Positions 31,247 to 40,928 are shown, counted from the first letter of the stretch. The stretch is 64,000 nucleotides of DNA from Morococcus cerebrosus (GCF_022749515.1 NZ_CP094242.1:124001-188000), one strand, 5' to 3'. The notes: generated from the letters alone by a model not told the origin. Numbers and translations are program-made.

Positions 31247-32788
31247 ATGAATTTGTTAGGGGCTTTGGCCAAGGTAGGCAGCTTAACGATGGTGTCGCGC
31301 ATACTTGGATTTGTGCGCGATACGGTAATTGCCCGAGCGTTTGGTGCAGGTATGGCGACCGACGCCTTTTTTGTGGCGTTCAAACTGCCGAACCTGCTGC
31401 GCCGCGTATTTGCGGAAGGGGCGTTTGCACAGGCTTTTGTGCCGATTTTGGCGGAATATAAGGAAACGCGTTCAAAAGAAGCGACGGAGGCGTTTATCCG
31501 CCATGTGGCGGGGATGCTGTCGTTTGTCCTGCTTATCGTTACCGCGCTGGGTATTCTTGCCGCGCCTTGGGTGATTTGGGCTTCCGCGCCCGGCTTTGCC
31601 AAGGATGCGGACAAATTCCAGCTTTCTATCGATTTGCTGCGGATTACGTTTCCTTATATCTTATTGATTTCGTTGTCTTCTTTTGTTGGTTCGATACTGA
31701 ATTCTTATCATAAGTTCAGCATTCCCGCGTTTACGCCGACGTTTTTGAATATTTCTTTTATCGTCTTTTCGCTGTATTTCATACCGTATTTTGATCCGCC
31801 CGTTACCGCGTTGGCTTGGGCAGTTTTTGTCGGCGGGATTTTGCAGCTCGGTTTCCAACTGCCTTGGCTGGCGAAACTGGGTTTTTTGAAACTGCCTAAG
31901 CTGAATTTTCAAGATAGGGCGGTCAACCGCGTGATGAAACAGATGGCGCCTGCGATTTTGGGCGTGAGCGTGGCGCAGATTTCTTTGGTGATCAACACGA
32001 TTTTCGCTTCTTATCTGCAATCGGGCAGCGTTTCGTGGATGTATTATGCCGACCGCCTGATGGAGCTGCCCAGCGGCGTTTTGGGTGCGGCGCTCGGTAC
32101 GATTTTGCTGCCGACTTTGTCCAAGCATGCAGCCAATCAGAATACAGAGCAGTTTTCCGGACTGCTCGACTGGGGTTTGCGCCTGTGTATGCTGCTGACC
32201 CTGCCGGCAGCGGTCGGGTTGGCGGTATTGTCGTTCCCGCTGGTGGCGACGCTGTTTATGTACCGCGAATTTACGCTGTTTGACGCGCAGATGACGCAAC
32301 ATGCGCTGATTGCCTATTCTTTCGGTTTAATCGGCTTAATCATGATTAAAGTGTTGGCACCCGGTTTCTATGCACGGCAAAACATTAAAACGCCCGTCAA
32401 AATCGCCATCTTTACGCTCGTCTGCACACAGTTGATGAACCTCGCCTTTATCAGTTCTCTGAAACACGTCGGGCTTTCGCTTGCCATCGGCCTAGGCGCG
32501 TGTATCAATGCGGGATTGCTGTTTTATCTGTTACGCAAACACGGTATTTACCGACCGGGTAAAGGGTGGGGGAGTTTCCTGGGTAAAATGCTGCTGTCGC
32601 TTGTCGTGATGGGCAGCGGGCTGTGGGCTGCGCAGGCTTACCTGCCGTTTGAGTGGGTGCATGTCGGCGGTTTGCGCAAAGCAGGGCAGTTGTGCATCCT
32701 GATTGCGATAGGCGGCGGTTTATATTTTGTTTCGCTGGCCGCGTTGGGTTTCAGACCGAGAGATTTCAAACGGGTGGAAACGCATTAA
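31247..32788 (+). CDS. murJ: Lipid II flippase MurJ
   Basis: The protein has 513 residues and about 14 membrane helices, MOP superfamily. The N-terminal [18 protein letters not shown] and [26 protein letters not shown] are the strongly conserved MurJ motif with the arginines that bind the lipid II diphosphate. It flips the peptidoglycan precursor lipid II across the inner membrane. Sequence GAAGGAATAAAACGG precedes ATG. It converges with pyrD through a shared hairpin. Confidence 0.95.
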   Translation: MNLLGALAKVGSLTMVSRILGFVRDTVIARAFGAGMATDAFFVAFKLPNLLRRVFAEGAFAQAFVPILAEYKETRSKEATEAFIRHVAGMLSFVLLIVTALGILAAPWVIWASAPGFAKDADKFQLSIDLLRITFPYILLISLSSFVGSILNSYHKFSIPAFTPTFLNISFIVFSLYFIPYFDPPVTALAWAVFVGGILQLGFQLPWLAKLGFLKLPKLNFQDRAVNRVMKQMAPAILGVSVAQISLVINTIFASYLQSGSVSWMYYADRLMELPSGVLGAALGTILLPTLSKHAANQNTEQFSGLLDWGLRLCMLLTLPAAVGLAVLSFPLVATLFMYREFTLFDAQMTQHALIAYSFGLIGLIMIKVLAPGFYARQNIKTPVKIAIFTLVCTQLMNLAFISSLKHVGLSLAIGLGACINAGLLFYLLRKHGIYRPGKGWGSFLGKMLLSLVVMGSGLWAAQAYLPFEWVHVGGLRKAGQLCILIAIGGGLYFVSLAALGFRPRDFKRVETH

Positions 32789-32802
32789 ATCGGAAGTATG
32801 GG

Positions 32803-32852
32803 GAAGGTCGTCTGAAAACTTTAAATATGGGTTTTCAGACGACCTTTTGTGT
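32803..32852. terminator. Bidirectional uptake-sequence terminator, murJ/pyrD
   Basis: AAGGTCGTCTGAAAAC and its inverse flank about 13 bases between two convergent genes. Confidence 0.75.
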
Positions 32853-32864
32853 TGGAAATCGCGC

Positions 32865-33869
32865 TTATTTCAACGCTGCCAGACAATCCTTCACTAATGC
32901 CGGACCTTTATAAATCATGCCGCTGTACACTTGGACGGCGGTTGCGCCGAGGCGGATTTTTTCGGCGGCATCCTTGCCGTTCATGATGCCGCCTACGCCG
33001 ATAATCGGCAGCTTACCGTCGATGTGTTCCGCCAACATTTTTAGCACTTGGTTGCTTTTTTCGCGCACGGGCAGGCCGCTTAGGCCGCCCTGCTCGCCTG
33101 CGAGCGGATGGCTGCCGAGGCTTGATTTGTCGATGGTGGTATTAGTGGCGATGATGCCGTCCATTTCGACGGATTTGACAACGTGGGCGATGTCTTCGAT
33201 TTGTGCTTCATCCAAATCGGGGGCGATTTTGACGGCGAGCGGGACGTATTTTCCGTGCGCGGCGGCAAGCTGCGCCTGTTTGTTTTTCAGGGCTTCGAGT
33301 AGCGCGCTCAGTTCGTCGCCGCCTTGCAGTGCGCGGAGGTTTTTGGTGTTGGGTGAGGAAATATTGACGGTAATGTAACTTGCGTGTGCGTAGGCTTTTT
33401 CGAGGCAGATTAAATAGTCGTCGGCGGCGTTTTCGATGGGGGTTACGGCGTTTTTGCCGATGTTGATGCCCAACACGCCTTGATAACGGCTTTTTTCGAT
33501 GTTTTGAATCATGGCGTCAATACCGTGGTTGTTGAAGCCCATGCGGTTGATGATGCCTTGGTGTTCGGGAACGCGGAAGAGGCGCGGCTGCGGGTTGCCG
33601 GGCTGCGGTTTGGGCGTTACCGTGCCGATTTCGAGGAAGCCGAAGCCGAGTGCGCCCAATGCGTCTATGTATTCGCCGTTTTTATCGAGTCCGGCAGCCA
33701 GTCCGACCGGATTCGGCAGGGTAATGTCCATGAGTTTGACGGGCTTGGTTCGGTTGTCGAAAATCGGAAGCAAACCGAGTTTGTATACTTTGTTGAGCGC
33801 GTCGAGGGTGAAATGGTGGGCTTTTTCGGCATCGAGTTTGAACAGCAGGCTGCGGGCTAGGGAATACAT
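32865..33869 (-). CDS. pyrD: Dihydroorotate dehydrogenase (quinone), class 2
   Basis: The protein has 334 residues from ATG at 33869 (MYSLARSLLFKLDAEKAHHF); a longer frame to 33950 lacks a convincing ribosome-binding site. The N-terminal amphipathic helices typical of membrane-associated class 2 enzymes are present. FMN-binding and catalytic regions include GLAAGLDKNGEYIDALGALGF, NRMGFNNHG, NISSPNTKNL (with catalytic Ser just after) and GVGGIMNGKDAAEK. It oxidises dihydroorotate to orotate in pyrimidine synthesis and passes electrons to quinone. Confidence 0.95.
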   Translation of the reverse strand: MYSLARSLLFKLDAEKAHHFTLDALNKVYKLGLLPIFDNRTKPVKLMDITLPNPVGLAAGLDKNGEYIDALGALGFGFLEIGTVTPKPQPGNPQPRLFRVPEHQGIINRMGFNNHGIDAMIQNIEKSRYQGVLGINIGKNAVTPIENAADDYLICLEKAYAHASYITVNISSPNTKNLRALQGGDELSALLEALKNKQAQLAAAHGKYVPLAVKIAPDLDEAQIEDIAHVVKSVEMDGIIATNTTIDKSSLGSHPLAGEQGGLSGLPVREKSNQVLKMLAEHIDGKLPIIGVGGIMNGKDAAEKIRLGATAVQVYSGMIYKGPALVKDCLAALK

Positions 33870-34024
33870 GGGTTTCTTTCGGATGATTGGCAAACCGCCG
33901 TATTTTACCCGAAACTGCCGTATTTTCCTGCTGGCCAAACAAATCTTCAAAGGAAATGCCGTTTTGAACCGTCTTAAAATCCGCTATACAATCATATTGA
34001 TAACGTCGTCTGAAAGGATTTCTG

Positions 34025-34675
34025 ATGAAGCCTGAACTGATTATTTTCGACTGGGACGGAACGCTTGCCGATACGACTCGCCCGATTATCCGTACGTTCC
34101 AACAAAGTTTTGCCGACTGCGGTTTAAAAGCCCCCGATGCGGATGTCATCCGCGCCTTAATCGGTTACAGCCTGCCCGAAATCATCTTCCGCCTTGCGCC
34201 TAATGCGGGCGAACACCTGCGCGAAGAATTGGCAGAAACCTATGCCGCGCATTATCTGAATCCGAACAATCACAATATGACCTTGTTCCCCGAAGCCATA
34301 CCTTGTTTGAACACGTTAAAACAACAAGGCTTTTGGCTTGCCGTAGCGACAGGCAAAGGGCGTACGGGTTTGGACCGTTCTATTATGCAGACGGGGACGG
34401 CAGATTTTTGGATGGCAACCGCCTGCGCAAGCGAATATGCGTCCAAACCCGCGCCCGATATGGTTTTTGCCTTATGTTCCGAATTGGGGCTGGAGCCTTC
34501 GCAAACTTTGATTGTCGGCGATACGACCCACGATTTGGATATGGCGGCAAATGCGAAAGCCCCTGCCGTTGCCGTACCGACCGGCGCGCATACCGCCGCG
34601 CAACTGGCAACGCGACCGCATTTGGCAATCTTGAACGATTTGTCCGAGCTGCCCGGCTTTATCGCGCGTTTATAA
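34025..34675 (+). CDS. HAD-superfamily phosphatase (phosphoglycolate phosphatase-like)
   Basis: The protein has 216 residues. HAD motifs are I DWDGTLADT (nucleophile Asp9 and Asp11), II VATGKGR, III the Lys in SKPAPDM, and IV GDTTHDLDMA. A helical cap lies between I and II (C1 type), as in Gph, PgmB and pyrophosphatase PpaX. Substrate is likely a small phosphorylated metabolite, and the subfamily cannot be fixed. It is divergent from pyrD, with an uptake sequence (GTCGTCTGAAAGG) in its leader next to the start. Confidence 0.85.
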   Translation: MKPELIIFDWDGTLADTTRPIIRTFQQSFADCGLKAPDADVIRALIGYSLPEIIFRLAPNAGEHLREELAETYAAHYLNPNNHNMTLFPEAIPCLNTLKQQGFWLAVATGKGRTGLDRSIMQTGTADFWMATACASEYASKPAPDMVFALCSELGLEPSQTLIVGDTTHDLDMAANAKAPAVAVPTGAHTAAQLATRPHLAILNDLSELPGFIARL

Positions 34676-34707
34676 TGCGAGGTCTTCATTTCGTTTTCTG
34701 ATTTTGA

Positions 34708-34759
34708 ACAAAGGTCGTCTGAAAACCCGCTACCTTTGTTTTCAGACGACCTTTTTTGC
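34708..34759. terminator. Bidirectional uptake-sequence terminator
   Basis: AAAGGTCGTCTGAAAAC and its inverse followed by TTTTTT lie between the convergent HAD and ATP-grasp genes. Confidence 0.75.
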
Positions 34760-34774
34760 ATTGATTCTTTATCA

Positions 34775-35605
34775 TCAACCCGCGATAACGCGCTTTACCG
34801 CCTGCACCATATCGGCAACCGCGTTTTCCGCGGTATGCAGGTAAAGGGCGGGTTCGACGAGTTCCAATTCGTTGAGCAGCAACCTGTCGCCGATCAGCGT
34901 CCCGTCTATGCGGGCGTATGCCGGTATTTCAGGCAGCATGTCCAATATCTGCCGTGCGGTTTCGATTGCTTTTTCCGGTGGCGCGGCGGGGCTGACGGCG
35001 ACTCCGTAGGCGGAATTGGCGCGCCATTCGCCTTGGGGTGGCATACGCAGTACGGCATGGCTGAAACGCCCGTCAAAAAACACCAGTGAGGTTTCGCCCG
35101 CCGTTTCGATTTCGCGGATATAAGGCTGGACGATGACGCCTTGCGGATAATCCTCCGCCTTCAACGACACTTCTCCCGCCCTGATTTTCGCCACGCCGCG
35201 CCCGCTCTGCCCGATAACGGGTTTGACGACCGCTTCCCGCCAGCCCCGATTTTTTAAAATGTCTTCCAATTTTTCTTTTTCAGACGACGTCTGCACGCTC
35301 GGAATCACGTCCGCTCCCCATTCTGCCAAATCGCACAAATAACGTTTGTCCATGTTCCAACGCATCAGCCCGACGGGGTTGATAAACCTTTGCCCGTACG
35401 CTTCTGCTTCGGTCAGCCACTGCCCAAACGCTTCAGGCTCCGCCACATAATCCCATGCGCACAAAGGCAGGATAAAGGCGGATTTTGGGTGGTTTTGCCA
35501 GGGCACGAAGGCGGTGGGGATGTTGTCGCGCGTCAGTGCGTCCGCCAACGGCAGCAGGTTGGACGGCGGCTCGGGGTAGGCGAGGCAGGTGGTAATGGTC
35601 AGCAT
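34775..35605 (-). CDS. ATP-grasp domain protein of unknown substrate
   Basis: The protein has 276 residues from ATG at 35605 (MLTITTCLAYPEPPSN); an in-frame upstream start at 35644 is less likely. An N-terminal pre-ATP-grasp part (about 1-90) precedes an ATP-grasp fold. The fold has the phosphate-binding loop AVVKPVIGQSGRGVAKI (about 139-155), hinge QPYIREIETAGETSLVFF and metal-binding NELELVEPALYL near the end. Enzymes of this fold ligate a carboxylate to an amine or thiol through an acyl phosphate. It resembles RimK/GshB-type proteins and is probably cytoplasmic. The reaction is not recognised. Confidence 0.75.
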   Translation of the reverse strand: MLTITTCLAYPEPPSNLLPLADALTRDNIPTAFVPWQNHPKSAFILPLCAWDYVAEPEAFGQWLTEAEAYGQRFINPVGLMRWNMDKRYLCDLAEWGADVIPSVQTSSEKEKLEDILKNRGWREAVVKPVIGQSGRGVAKIRAGEVSLKAEDYPQGVIVQPYIREIETAGETSLVFFDGRFSHAVLRMPPQGEWRANSAYGVAVSPAAPPEKAIETARQILDMLPEIPAYARIDGTLIGDRLLLNELELVEPALYLHTAENAVADMVQAVKRVIAG

Positions 35606-35681
35606 GGCGGACTTTCGAAAAATGAAATGACAGAATATTGACAAGGGGTGATGTCTTTGCTTGATGTTTCAGACGACCTTT

Positions 35682-35836
35682 TATAGTGGATTAACTTTAA
35701 ACCGGTACGGCGTTGCCTCGCCTTAGCTCAAAGAGAACGATTCTCTAAGGTGCTGAAGCACCAAGTGAATCGGTTCCGTACTATCTGTACTGTTTGCGGC
35801 TTCGTCGCCTTGTTCTGATTTAGTTAATCCACTATA
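35682..35836. repeat. Correia element, full form (155 bp)
   Basis: TATAGTGGATTAACTTTAAA at the left end and TTAGTTAATCCACTATA at the right, with the internal block CTCAAAGAGAACGATTCTC. It lies about 115 bases upstream of the Fur-box-like site and could add an outward promoter to the iron-transport genes. Confidence 0.93.
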
Positions 35837-35950
35837 TCGGGCAAACGGCAGGCGTCGTCTGAACAATAAACACCATCACGTTTGTAATAAAAACTTCCCT
35901 GAATAACGGAACTTTTCCGTTTATTTTAAATCCATTAGGCTCGCATTAAA

Positions 35951-35969
35951 AATAAGAAAGATTCTTATT
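35951..35969 (+). promoter_or_regulatory. Fur-box-like palindrome before the ABC transporter genes
   Basis: AATAAGAAAGATTCTTATT is a perfect 8-3-8 palindrome and matches about 12 of 19 bases of the Fur consensus. It lies 49 bases before the first gene of an iron/siderophore-type ABC transporter. Repression by Fur in iron-rich conditions is the natural inference. Confidence 0.6.
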
Positions 35970-36017
35970 CATATATAAATCATATATAACATTATTTATT
36001 AAAAGGATTTTACTCTA

Positions 36018-37133
36018 ATGAAACTGTCGCGCTTCTCCTCCCTTGCCCTCGCCGCCGCATTGGCATTCGGCACTGCCGCCGTCCATGCCAAACCGGTTCA
36101 GCTTACCGATGTCAACGGCCGCAAAGTAACCGTCGACCTGCCCGCCAAACGCGTGGTTTTGGGTTTTTATTATCAAGACTACATGGCCATCGGCGGTAAA
36201 GACGCGCTGAATAATGTGGTCGGCTTCTCCAAAGCGGTTTGGGCCGACTGGGCGCCGCCGAGCTGGGCGGCATTCAGCAAAGCCGTGCCCAAGTTGAACC
36301 AGCTTGCCGACGTGGGCGAGGTGGAAGTCGGCACGTTCTCCGTTGAAAAAGTATTGGCATTGAAACCCGATTTGCTGATTTTGGCGGACTGGCAGTATAA
36401 GGCTTTGGGTTCAGACCTTGCCCGCATCAACAAAGCGGGCATTCCGATTGTGGTGTTGGACTACAACGCGCAAACGGTCGCCAAACACATCCAATCAACC
36501 AAACTCATCGGCACGCTGACCGGCCAGCAACAAAAGGCCGACAAGCTGGCGGCAGACTACAAACGCATCGCCGACACCATCCAAGCGCGCGTGAAAAAAG
36601 CCAATCTGCCCAAGCCTAAAGTGTATGTCGAGTTCGGCAACAAAGGCCCGGCGGAACACAGCGTAACCTTCGGCAAGAGTATGTGGGGGTCGATGGCGAC
36701 GCTGGTCGGCGGCAACAATATCGCCGCTTCTTCGGTCGAGTTCTACGGCCCGATCAATCCTGAAAAAGTCCTCGCCGCCAAACCCGACGTCATCGTGATT
36801 ACCGGCCGCGAAACCGAATTGAAGAAAAGCCCGACCGCCATGGTGATGGGCTGGGGCATTCCGAAAGCCGAAGCGGAAAAACGCTTGGCCGGTTTTGCCA
36901 AACGCGCCGGCTGGGCGAACCTGCCTGCGATTAAAAACAACCGCCTCTACGCCGCCTACCACGCCAACTCGCGCACGCTTTCCGACGGCGCATCGATTCA
37001 ATTTATGGCCAAAGCGATTTATCCGCAGTTGTTCAAAGACTTCAATCCTGAGAAAACGTATACCGACTTCTACCGCCAAAACCTGCCGGTCGTGCCGAAC
37101 GGTACGTTCTACCTGTATCCGAAAGGGCAGTAA
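36018..37133 (+). CDS. Periplasmic binding protein of an iron/siderophore-type ABC transporter (copy 1)
   Basis: The protein has 371 residues. A Sec signal peptide ends AAVHA (about residue 24), with no lipobox. The class III binding fold (PF01497) shows DVNGRKVTVDLPAKRVV, then LKPDLLILADWQ, and YVEFGNKGPAEHSVTFGKSMWGSM. GFYYQDYMAIGG and the C-terminal PNGTFYLYP are shared with the paralogue at 38925. It would deliver a ferric complex, heme or related chelate to the permease at 37808. AAAGGATTTTACTCT precedes ATG. Its 3' end is repeated in decayed form just downstream. Confidence 0.88.
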   Translation: MKLSRFSSLALAAALAFGTAAVHAKPVQLTDVNGRKVTVDLPAKRVVLGFYYQDYMAIGGKDALNNVVGFSKAVWADWAPPSWAAFSKAVPKLNQLADVGEVEVGTFSVEKVLALKPDLLILADWQYKALGSDLARINKAGIPIVVLDYNAQTVAKHIQSTKLIGTLTGQQQKADKLAADYKRIADTIQARVKKANLPKPKVYVEFGNKGPAEHSVTFGKSMWGSMATLVGGNNIAASSVEFYGPINPEKVLAAKPDVIVITGRETELKKSPTAMVMGWGIPKAEAEKRLAGFAKRAGWANLPAIKNNRLYAAYHANSRTLSDGASIQFMAKAIYPQLFKDFNPEKTYTDFYRQNLPVVPNGTFYLYPKGQ

Positions 37134-37545
37134 GGCGGGCTTCTGGGTTTCAGACGACCTTTTTATGCGGAAGCTCGTCTGAAAGCAGCATGGGTTTATA
37201 CAGAACCGTAGCATGGGCTTTGCCCACGGGTAATGTTTTCAGAAATGATGGCGAATGGTATGGGGTTTCCCTGTTTTCGTGGGCGAAGCCCACGCTACGA
37301 ATTCCTGTCGTGCCGAGTGGTAAGTTTTACCTGTATCCAAAAAGGCAATAAGGCTGGTTTGCAGGTTTCAGACGACCTTTTTATGCGAAAGGTCGTCTGA
37401 AAGCAGCGTGGGTTTTGTACAGAACCGTAGCGTGGGCTTTGCCCACGGGTAGCGTGCAGAAATGATGGTGAACGGTATGAGGGTTTCCATGTTTTCGCGG
37501 GCAAAGCCTACGCTACGACTTTCCGTCGTGCCGAGTGGGGAATGT
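37083..37545. repeat. Degenerate tandem duplication of the binding-protein gene 3' end plus spacer
   Basis: The last codons and spacer after the gene (GTCGTGCCGAACGGTACG, then tail codons, an uptake sequence and the GTGGGCTTTGCCCAC palindrome) recur. The second copy starts near 37317 and still spells a decayed VVPSGKFYLYP and stop. A third partial copy starts near 37525. Period about 208-228 bases. Palindromes lie near 37206, 37279, 37426 and 37497. Confidence 0.75.
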
Positions 37546-37567
37546 CAGGTGGGTTTGACTGTTGCGG

Positions 37568-37682
37568 CCCTCTCCCTAGCCCTCTCCCACGGGGAGAGGG
37601 GATCAGATAACTGAAGTCCGACCATTGTTTTGATTCCCTGCCATTTGTTCCCTCTCCCCGTGGGAGAGGGCTAGGGAGAGGG
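37568..37682. repeat. Inverted pair of CCCTCTCCC repeats
   Basis: A 33-base unit (CCCTCTCCCTAGCCCTCTCC... at 37568-37600) recurs inverted at 37650-37682, giving a large stem with about 50 bases between. Related single units lie near 40989, 50531 and 50611. This type of G/C-rich repeat occurs between genes in many proteobacteria. No gene lies between 37134 and 37807. Confidence 0.65.
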
Positions 37683-37807
37683 CAAAGCCGTTTTGGAACG
37701 CCGTTATCCCGATTTTCAAAAAAACCACCCTTCAAAACGGATACAGACAAAAGAGATTGTCGGGCATGGATGTCCGACCTTGTTCCTTAATTTCAAAGGC
37801 TTAAAAA

Positions 37808-38854
37808 ATGAATGATTCGGTTGTCGCCGAGATTGTGAAAAACCAGCGCAAGTTGGAAGGCAAGCGTTGGTTGATTGTTTTGATGTTTTTAATCATCGCA
37901 TCGGTCAGCTTCTTATTCGACATCGCCACCGGTCCGGCGATGACGGACACGCTGCCTGTCGGCGAAGTGGTCAATGTTTTGCTGGGCAAACCCGAAGTCG
38001 ATGAAATGAACCGCCTGATTGTGATGGATCTGCGCCTGCCGATTGCGGTGATGGCGCTGGTGGTCGGTGCGGCTTTGGGTGTCGGCGGAGCGGAGATTCA
38101 GACGTTGTTGAATAATCCGATGGCCAGCCCTTATACGCTGGGTTTGGCGGCGGCGGCGGGTTTGGGCGCGTCGGTGGTGATTGCGTTCGGCGGTTTCGGG
38201 CTGCCTGAAACGGTCGCCGTTCCCATCGGCGCGTTTGTGATGACCATGTTGGCTTCGGGCATCTTGTTTCTGTTTGCCTCGGCACGCCGCTTCAATTCGG
38301 CGATGCTGGTGTTGGTCGGGATTGCGCTGTTGTTTCTGTTTCAGTCGATTTTGTCGCTGATTCAATTTATCGCCGCGCCTGAGATTTCACAGCAGATTTT
38401 GTTTTGGCTGTTTGGCAGCCTGACCAAGGCGACTTGGGAGACTGTCGCGGTTACGGCGGCGGTTACGGCGGTGTGCGTGCTGCTGCTTTCACGCGATGTG
38501 TGGAAGCTGACCGCGCTGCGCTTGGGCGAAGAACGCGCCGTCGGGCTGGGCATCAATCTGCAACTTTTGCGCCTGAAAACGCTGGTGCTGGTGGCGGTGA
38601 TGACGGCGACGGCAATCAGTTTCGTCGGCGTAATCGGCTTTATCGGACTGGTCGCGCCGCATGTGGCGCGGATTCTGCTCGGTGAGGACCAACGCTTTTT
38701 CCTGCCCGGCGCGATGCTGACAGGGGCGGCGTTTTTATCGGTCGCCAGCGTGTTGTCCAAGGTGATTATCCCGGGTGCGCTGTTTCCGGTGGGGATTGTT
38801 ACCGCGTTTGTCGGCGTACCGTTTTTCTTTTGGATTGTATTGTCCAAGCGGTAA
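37808..38854 (+). CDS. FecCD-family ABC transporter permease
   Basis: The protein has 348 residues and about ten membrane helices (PF01032). Family motifs are RLPIAVMALVVGAALGVGGAEIQTLLNNPMASPYTLG, split here as LRLPIAVMALVVGAALGVGG then NNPMASPYTLGL, GSLTKATWETV, and the cytoplasmic coupling loop GFIGLVAPHVARILLGEDQR near 270-290. It transports iron chelates delivered by the binding proteins on either side. It is separated from the first binding-protein gene by a 674-base repeat region, so it may have its own promoter. Confidence 0.9.
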   Translation: MNDSVVAEIVKNQRKLEGKRWLIVLMFLIIASVSFLFDIATGPAMTDTLPVGEVVNVLLGKPEVDEMNRLIVMDLRLPIAVMALVVGAALGVGGAEIQTLLNNPMASPYTLGLAAAAGLGASVVIAFGGFGLPETVAVPIGAFVMTMLASGILFLFASARRFNSAMLVLVGIALLFLFQSILSLIQFIAAPEISQQILFWLFGSLTKATWETVAVTAAVTAVCVLLLSRDVWKLTALRLGEERAVGLGINLQLLRLKTLVLVAVMTATAISFVGVIGFIGLVAPHVARILLGEDQRFFLPGAMLTGAAFLSVASVLSKVIIPGALFPVGIVTAFVGVPFFFWIVLSKR

Positions 38855-38924
38855 GTTTTTTCGGACGGTCTTTTGTTGCGACGGGGTCGTCTGAAACTGT
38901 TTTTTTATTTTACAGAGAGAACCA

Positions 38925-40148
38925 ATGAAACCTATTTGCCGTATTTTAACCGCTGCCTTGTTCAGTCTTGCCGTGCAGGGTGTTTGTGCCGAAGTGAAAA
39001 CGCTTACCGACGTACGCGGGCGCGAAGTGCGGGTCGATGTGCCTGCCAAACGTGTGGTGCTGGGCTTTTATTATCCTGATTATATTGCCGTATCCGGTGT
39101 CGATAAATTTGACAATGTGGTCGGTATTTCGCGCGAATTTTGGGAGAAATTCAACTCCGGCAGTTGGTCGCTCTACCGCGCCAAAATCCCTTCGCTGCAA
39201 AACATCGGCGACATCGGCAATGTGAACGCCGGTACATTTTCGTTTGAGAAAACCTTGGCAATGAAACCCGATGTGGTGGTGTTGGCGGATTGGCAGTATG
39301 ACGTGTTGAAAGAAGAAATGCCGCGTTTCGAAAAAGCCGGCATTCCGGTGGTTGTGGTCGATTTCAATGCGCAAACGGTCGAACGCCATACCGCCAGTGC
39401 CAAACTTTTCGGCGAAATCGCCGGTACGCCGGAGCGTGCAGGGCAGATTGCCGGCGAATACGCCCAAGGCATAGCCGACATTCAAAAACGCGTGGCCGAA
39501 GCGGGCAAGCCCAAGCCGAAAATCTATATCGAGTTCGGAGACAAGGGTCCTGCCGAACATAGCTTTACTTTCGGCAAAAATATGTGGGGTGCGATTGCCG
39601 ATACAGTGGGCGGCGACAATATTGCCGCAGCCTTCATCAAAGACTGGGGGGCGATTAATCCCGAGCAGTTTCTTGCCGCCAAGCCCGACGTTGTGATTAT
39701 TTCCGGCACCGAAGCCGGACTGAAGCAGCCGGCGGCAATGGCGATGGGCATCGGCATCGAAGCCGCCGAAGCGCAAAAACGCTTACAGGGTTTTATCCGG
39801 CGTGCCGGTTGGGCGGAAATTCCCGCTGTCCGAAACGGCCGTGTGTTCGGCATTTACCATACTGCTTCGCGTTCGCTTTCCGATTTGGCATCCGCCCAAT
39901 TTATCGCCAAAGCGTTGTATCCCGAAGCCTTTGCCGATGTGAATCCGGAAGAGACCTACCGTGAATTCCACCGTAAATACCTGCCGGTCGAGCCGAAGGG
40001 TACTTTCTTTATCCGTTTGGGTTGCGACGGTTTGGAAGACTGCAACAAACAAGCGGCTGCCGACACTGTTGCGGCATCAGCCGAAACCGTCGCCGAACCG
40101 TCACTATGGCAACGTATTAAAAACTGGTTTGCCGCCCTCTTTGCTTAA
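38925..40148 (+). CDS. Periplasmic binding protein of an iron/siderophore-type ABC transporter (copy 2)
   Basis: The protein has 407 residues. It has a Sec signal peptide (about 1-22, ending GVCA), not a clear lipobox. It is an obvious paralogue of the protein at 36018: DVRGREVRVDVPAKRVVLGF, LADWQYDVL, YIEFGDKGPAEHSFTFGKNM. It differs by a C-terminal extension of about 40 residues, with two cysteines (GCDGLEDC), an Ala-rich stretch and a hydrophobic WQRIKNWFAALFA end that could touch a membrane or partner. Closely spaced after the permease and 12 bases before the ATPase gene. Confidence 0.87.
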   Translation: MKPICRILTAALFSLAVQGVCAEVKTLTDVRGREVRVDVPAKRVVLGFYYPDYIAVSGVDKFDNVVGISREFWEKFNSGSWSLYRAKIPSLQNIGDIGNVNAGTFSFEKTLAMKPDVVVLADWQYDVLKEEMPRFEKAGIPVVVVDFNAQTVERHTASAKLFGEIAGTPERAGQIAGEYAQGIADIQKRVAEAGKPKPKIYIEFGDKGPAEHSFTFGKNMWGAIADTVGGDNIAAAFIKDWGAINPEQFLAAKPDVVIISGTEAGLKQPAAMAMGIGIEAAEAQKRLQGFIRRAGWAEIPAVRNGRVFGIYHTASRSLSDLASAQFIAKALYPEAFADVNPEETYREFHRKYLPVEPKGTFFIRLGCDGLEDCNKQAAADTVAASAETVAEPSLWQRIKNWFAALFA

Positions 40149-40160
40149 AGGTCGTCCAAA

Positions 40161-40928
40161 ATGCTCCGACTGGAAAACGTACATATCCGACGCGGCGATT
40201 ATGTGGTCGCCGACAGTATCGATTTGACGCTGGAACAAGGCAAAGTCTATTCCGTGCTCGGCCCGAACGGTACGGGCAAATCCTCGCTGATGAAAACGAT
40301 TTTCGGCGAAGTGGCGCACAAAGGCACCATCCGCTACGGCGACGAAGCGTTGAGCAAAATCCACCTGCAAAGCTGGCGCAAACGCATAGGCTATATGCCG
40401 CAGGACACCGCCGCCGAAGCCTCGCTGACCGCACTGGAAGTCGTGTTGCTCGGCCGCATGGACGCGCTGCACATGCACGTCGGCGACGAACTGCTGCACG
40501 AAGCCGCAAGTATCATGGCGGAGCTAGGCATCGGCCATCTGGCGCACCGCGACGTCATGCGGCTTTCCGGCGGACAGCGGCAGCTCGTGATGTTTGCCCA
40601 AGTCATGCTGCGCCGTCCCGAAATCCTGATGCTGGACGAACCGGTCAGCGCGCTGGATATGCACCATCAGTTGAACCTCTTGGAGCGCGTGGTGCAATAC
40701 ACGCACGAACACAATCTGGTTACGCTGATGGTCTTGCACGATTTGAGCCTCGCCGCGCAATTTTCAGACGGCGTGATTCTGCTCGGCGAAGGCAAAGTAC
40801 AGGCGCAGGGCGCGCCGCAGGATGTGTTGCAGGCGGACATGATAGGCAGGCTGTACAAAGTGGACATCGAACTTTTATACGACAGCAAAGGCCTGCCCGT
40901 TATCCGCCCGATGCGGCAGAGTGCGTAA
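40161..40928 (+). CDS. ABC transporter ATPase, FecE/FhuC type
   Basis: The protein has 255 residues. Walker A GPNGTGKSS (about 34-42), Q-loop MPQDT, signature LSGGQRQ, Walker B ILMLDEP, D-loop SALD and H-loop VLHDLS are all intact. It energises the FecCD-type permease at 37808. It begins 12 bases after the second binding protein, so the two are one operon. Confidence 0.92.
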   Translation: MLRLENVHIRRGDYVVADSIDLTLEQGKVYSVLGPNGTGKSSLMKTIFGEVAHKGTIRYGDEALSKIHLQSWRKRIGYMPQDTAAEASLTALEVVLLGRMDALHMHVGDELLHEAASIMAELGIGHLAHRDVMRLSGGQRQLVMFAQVMLRRPEILMLDEPVSALDMHHQLNLLERVVQYTHEHNLVTLMVLHDLSLAAQFSDGVILLGEGKVQAQGAPQDVLQADMIGRLYKVDIELLYDSKGLPVIRPMRQSA

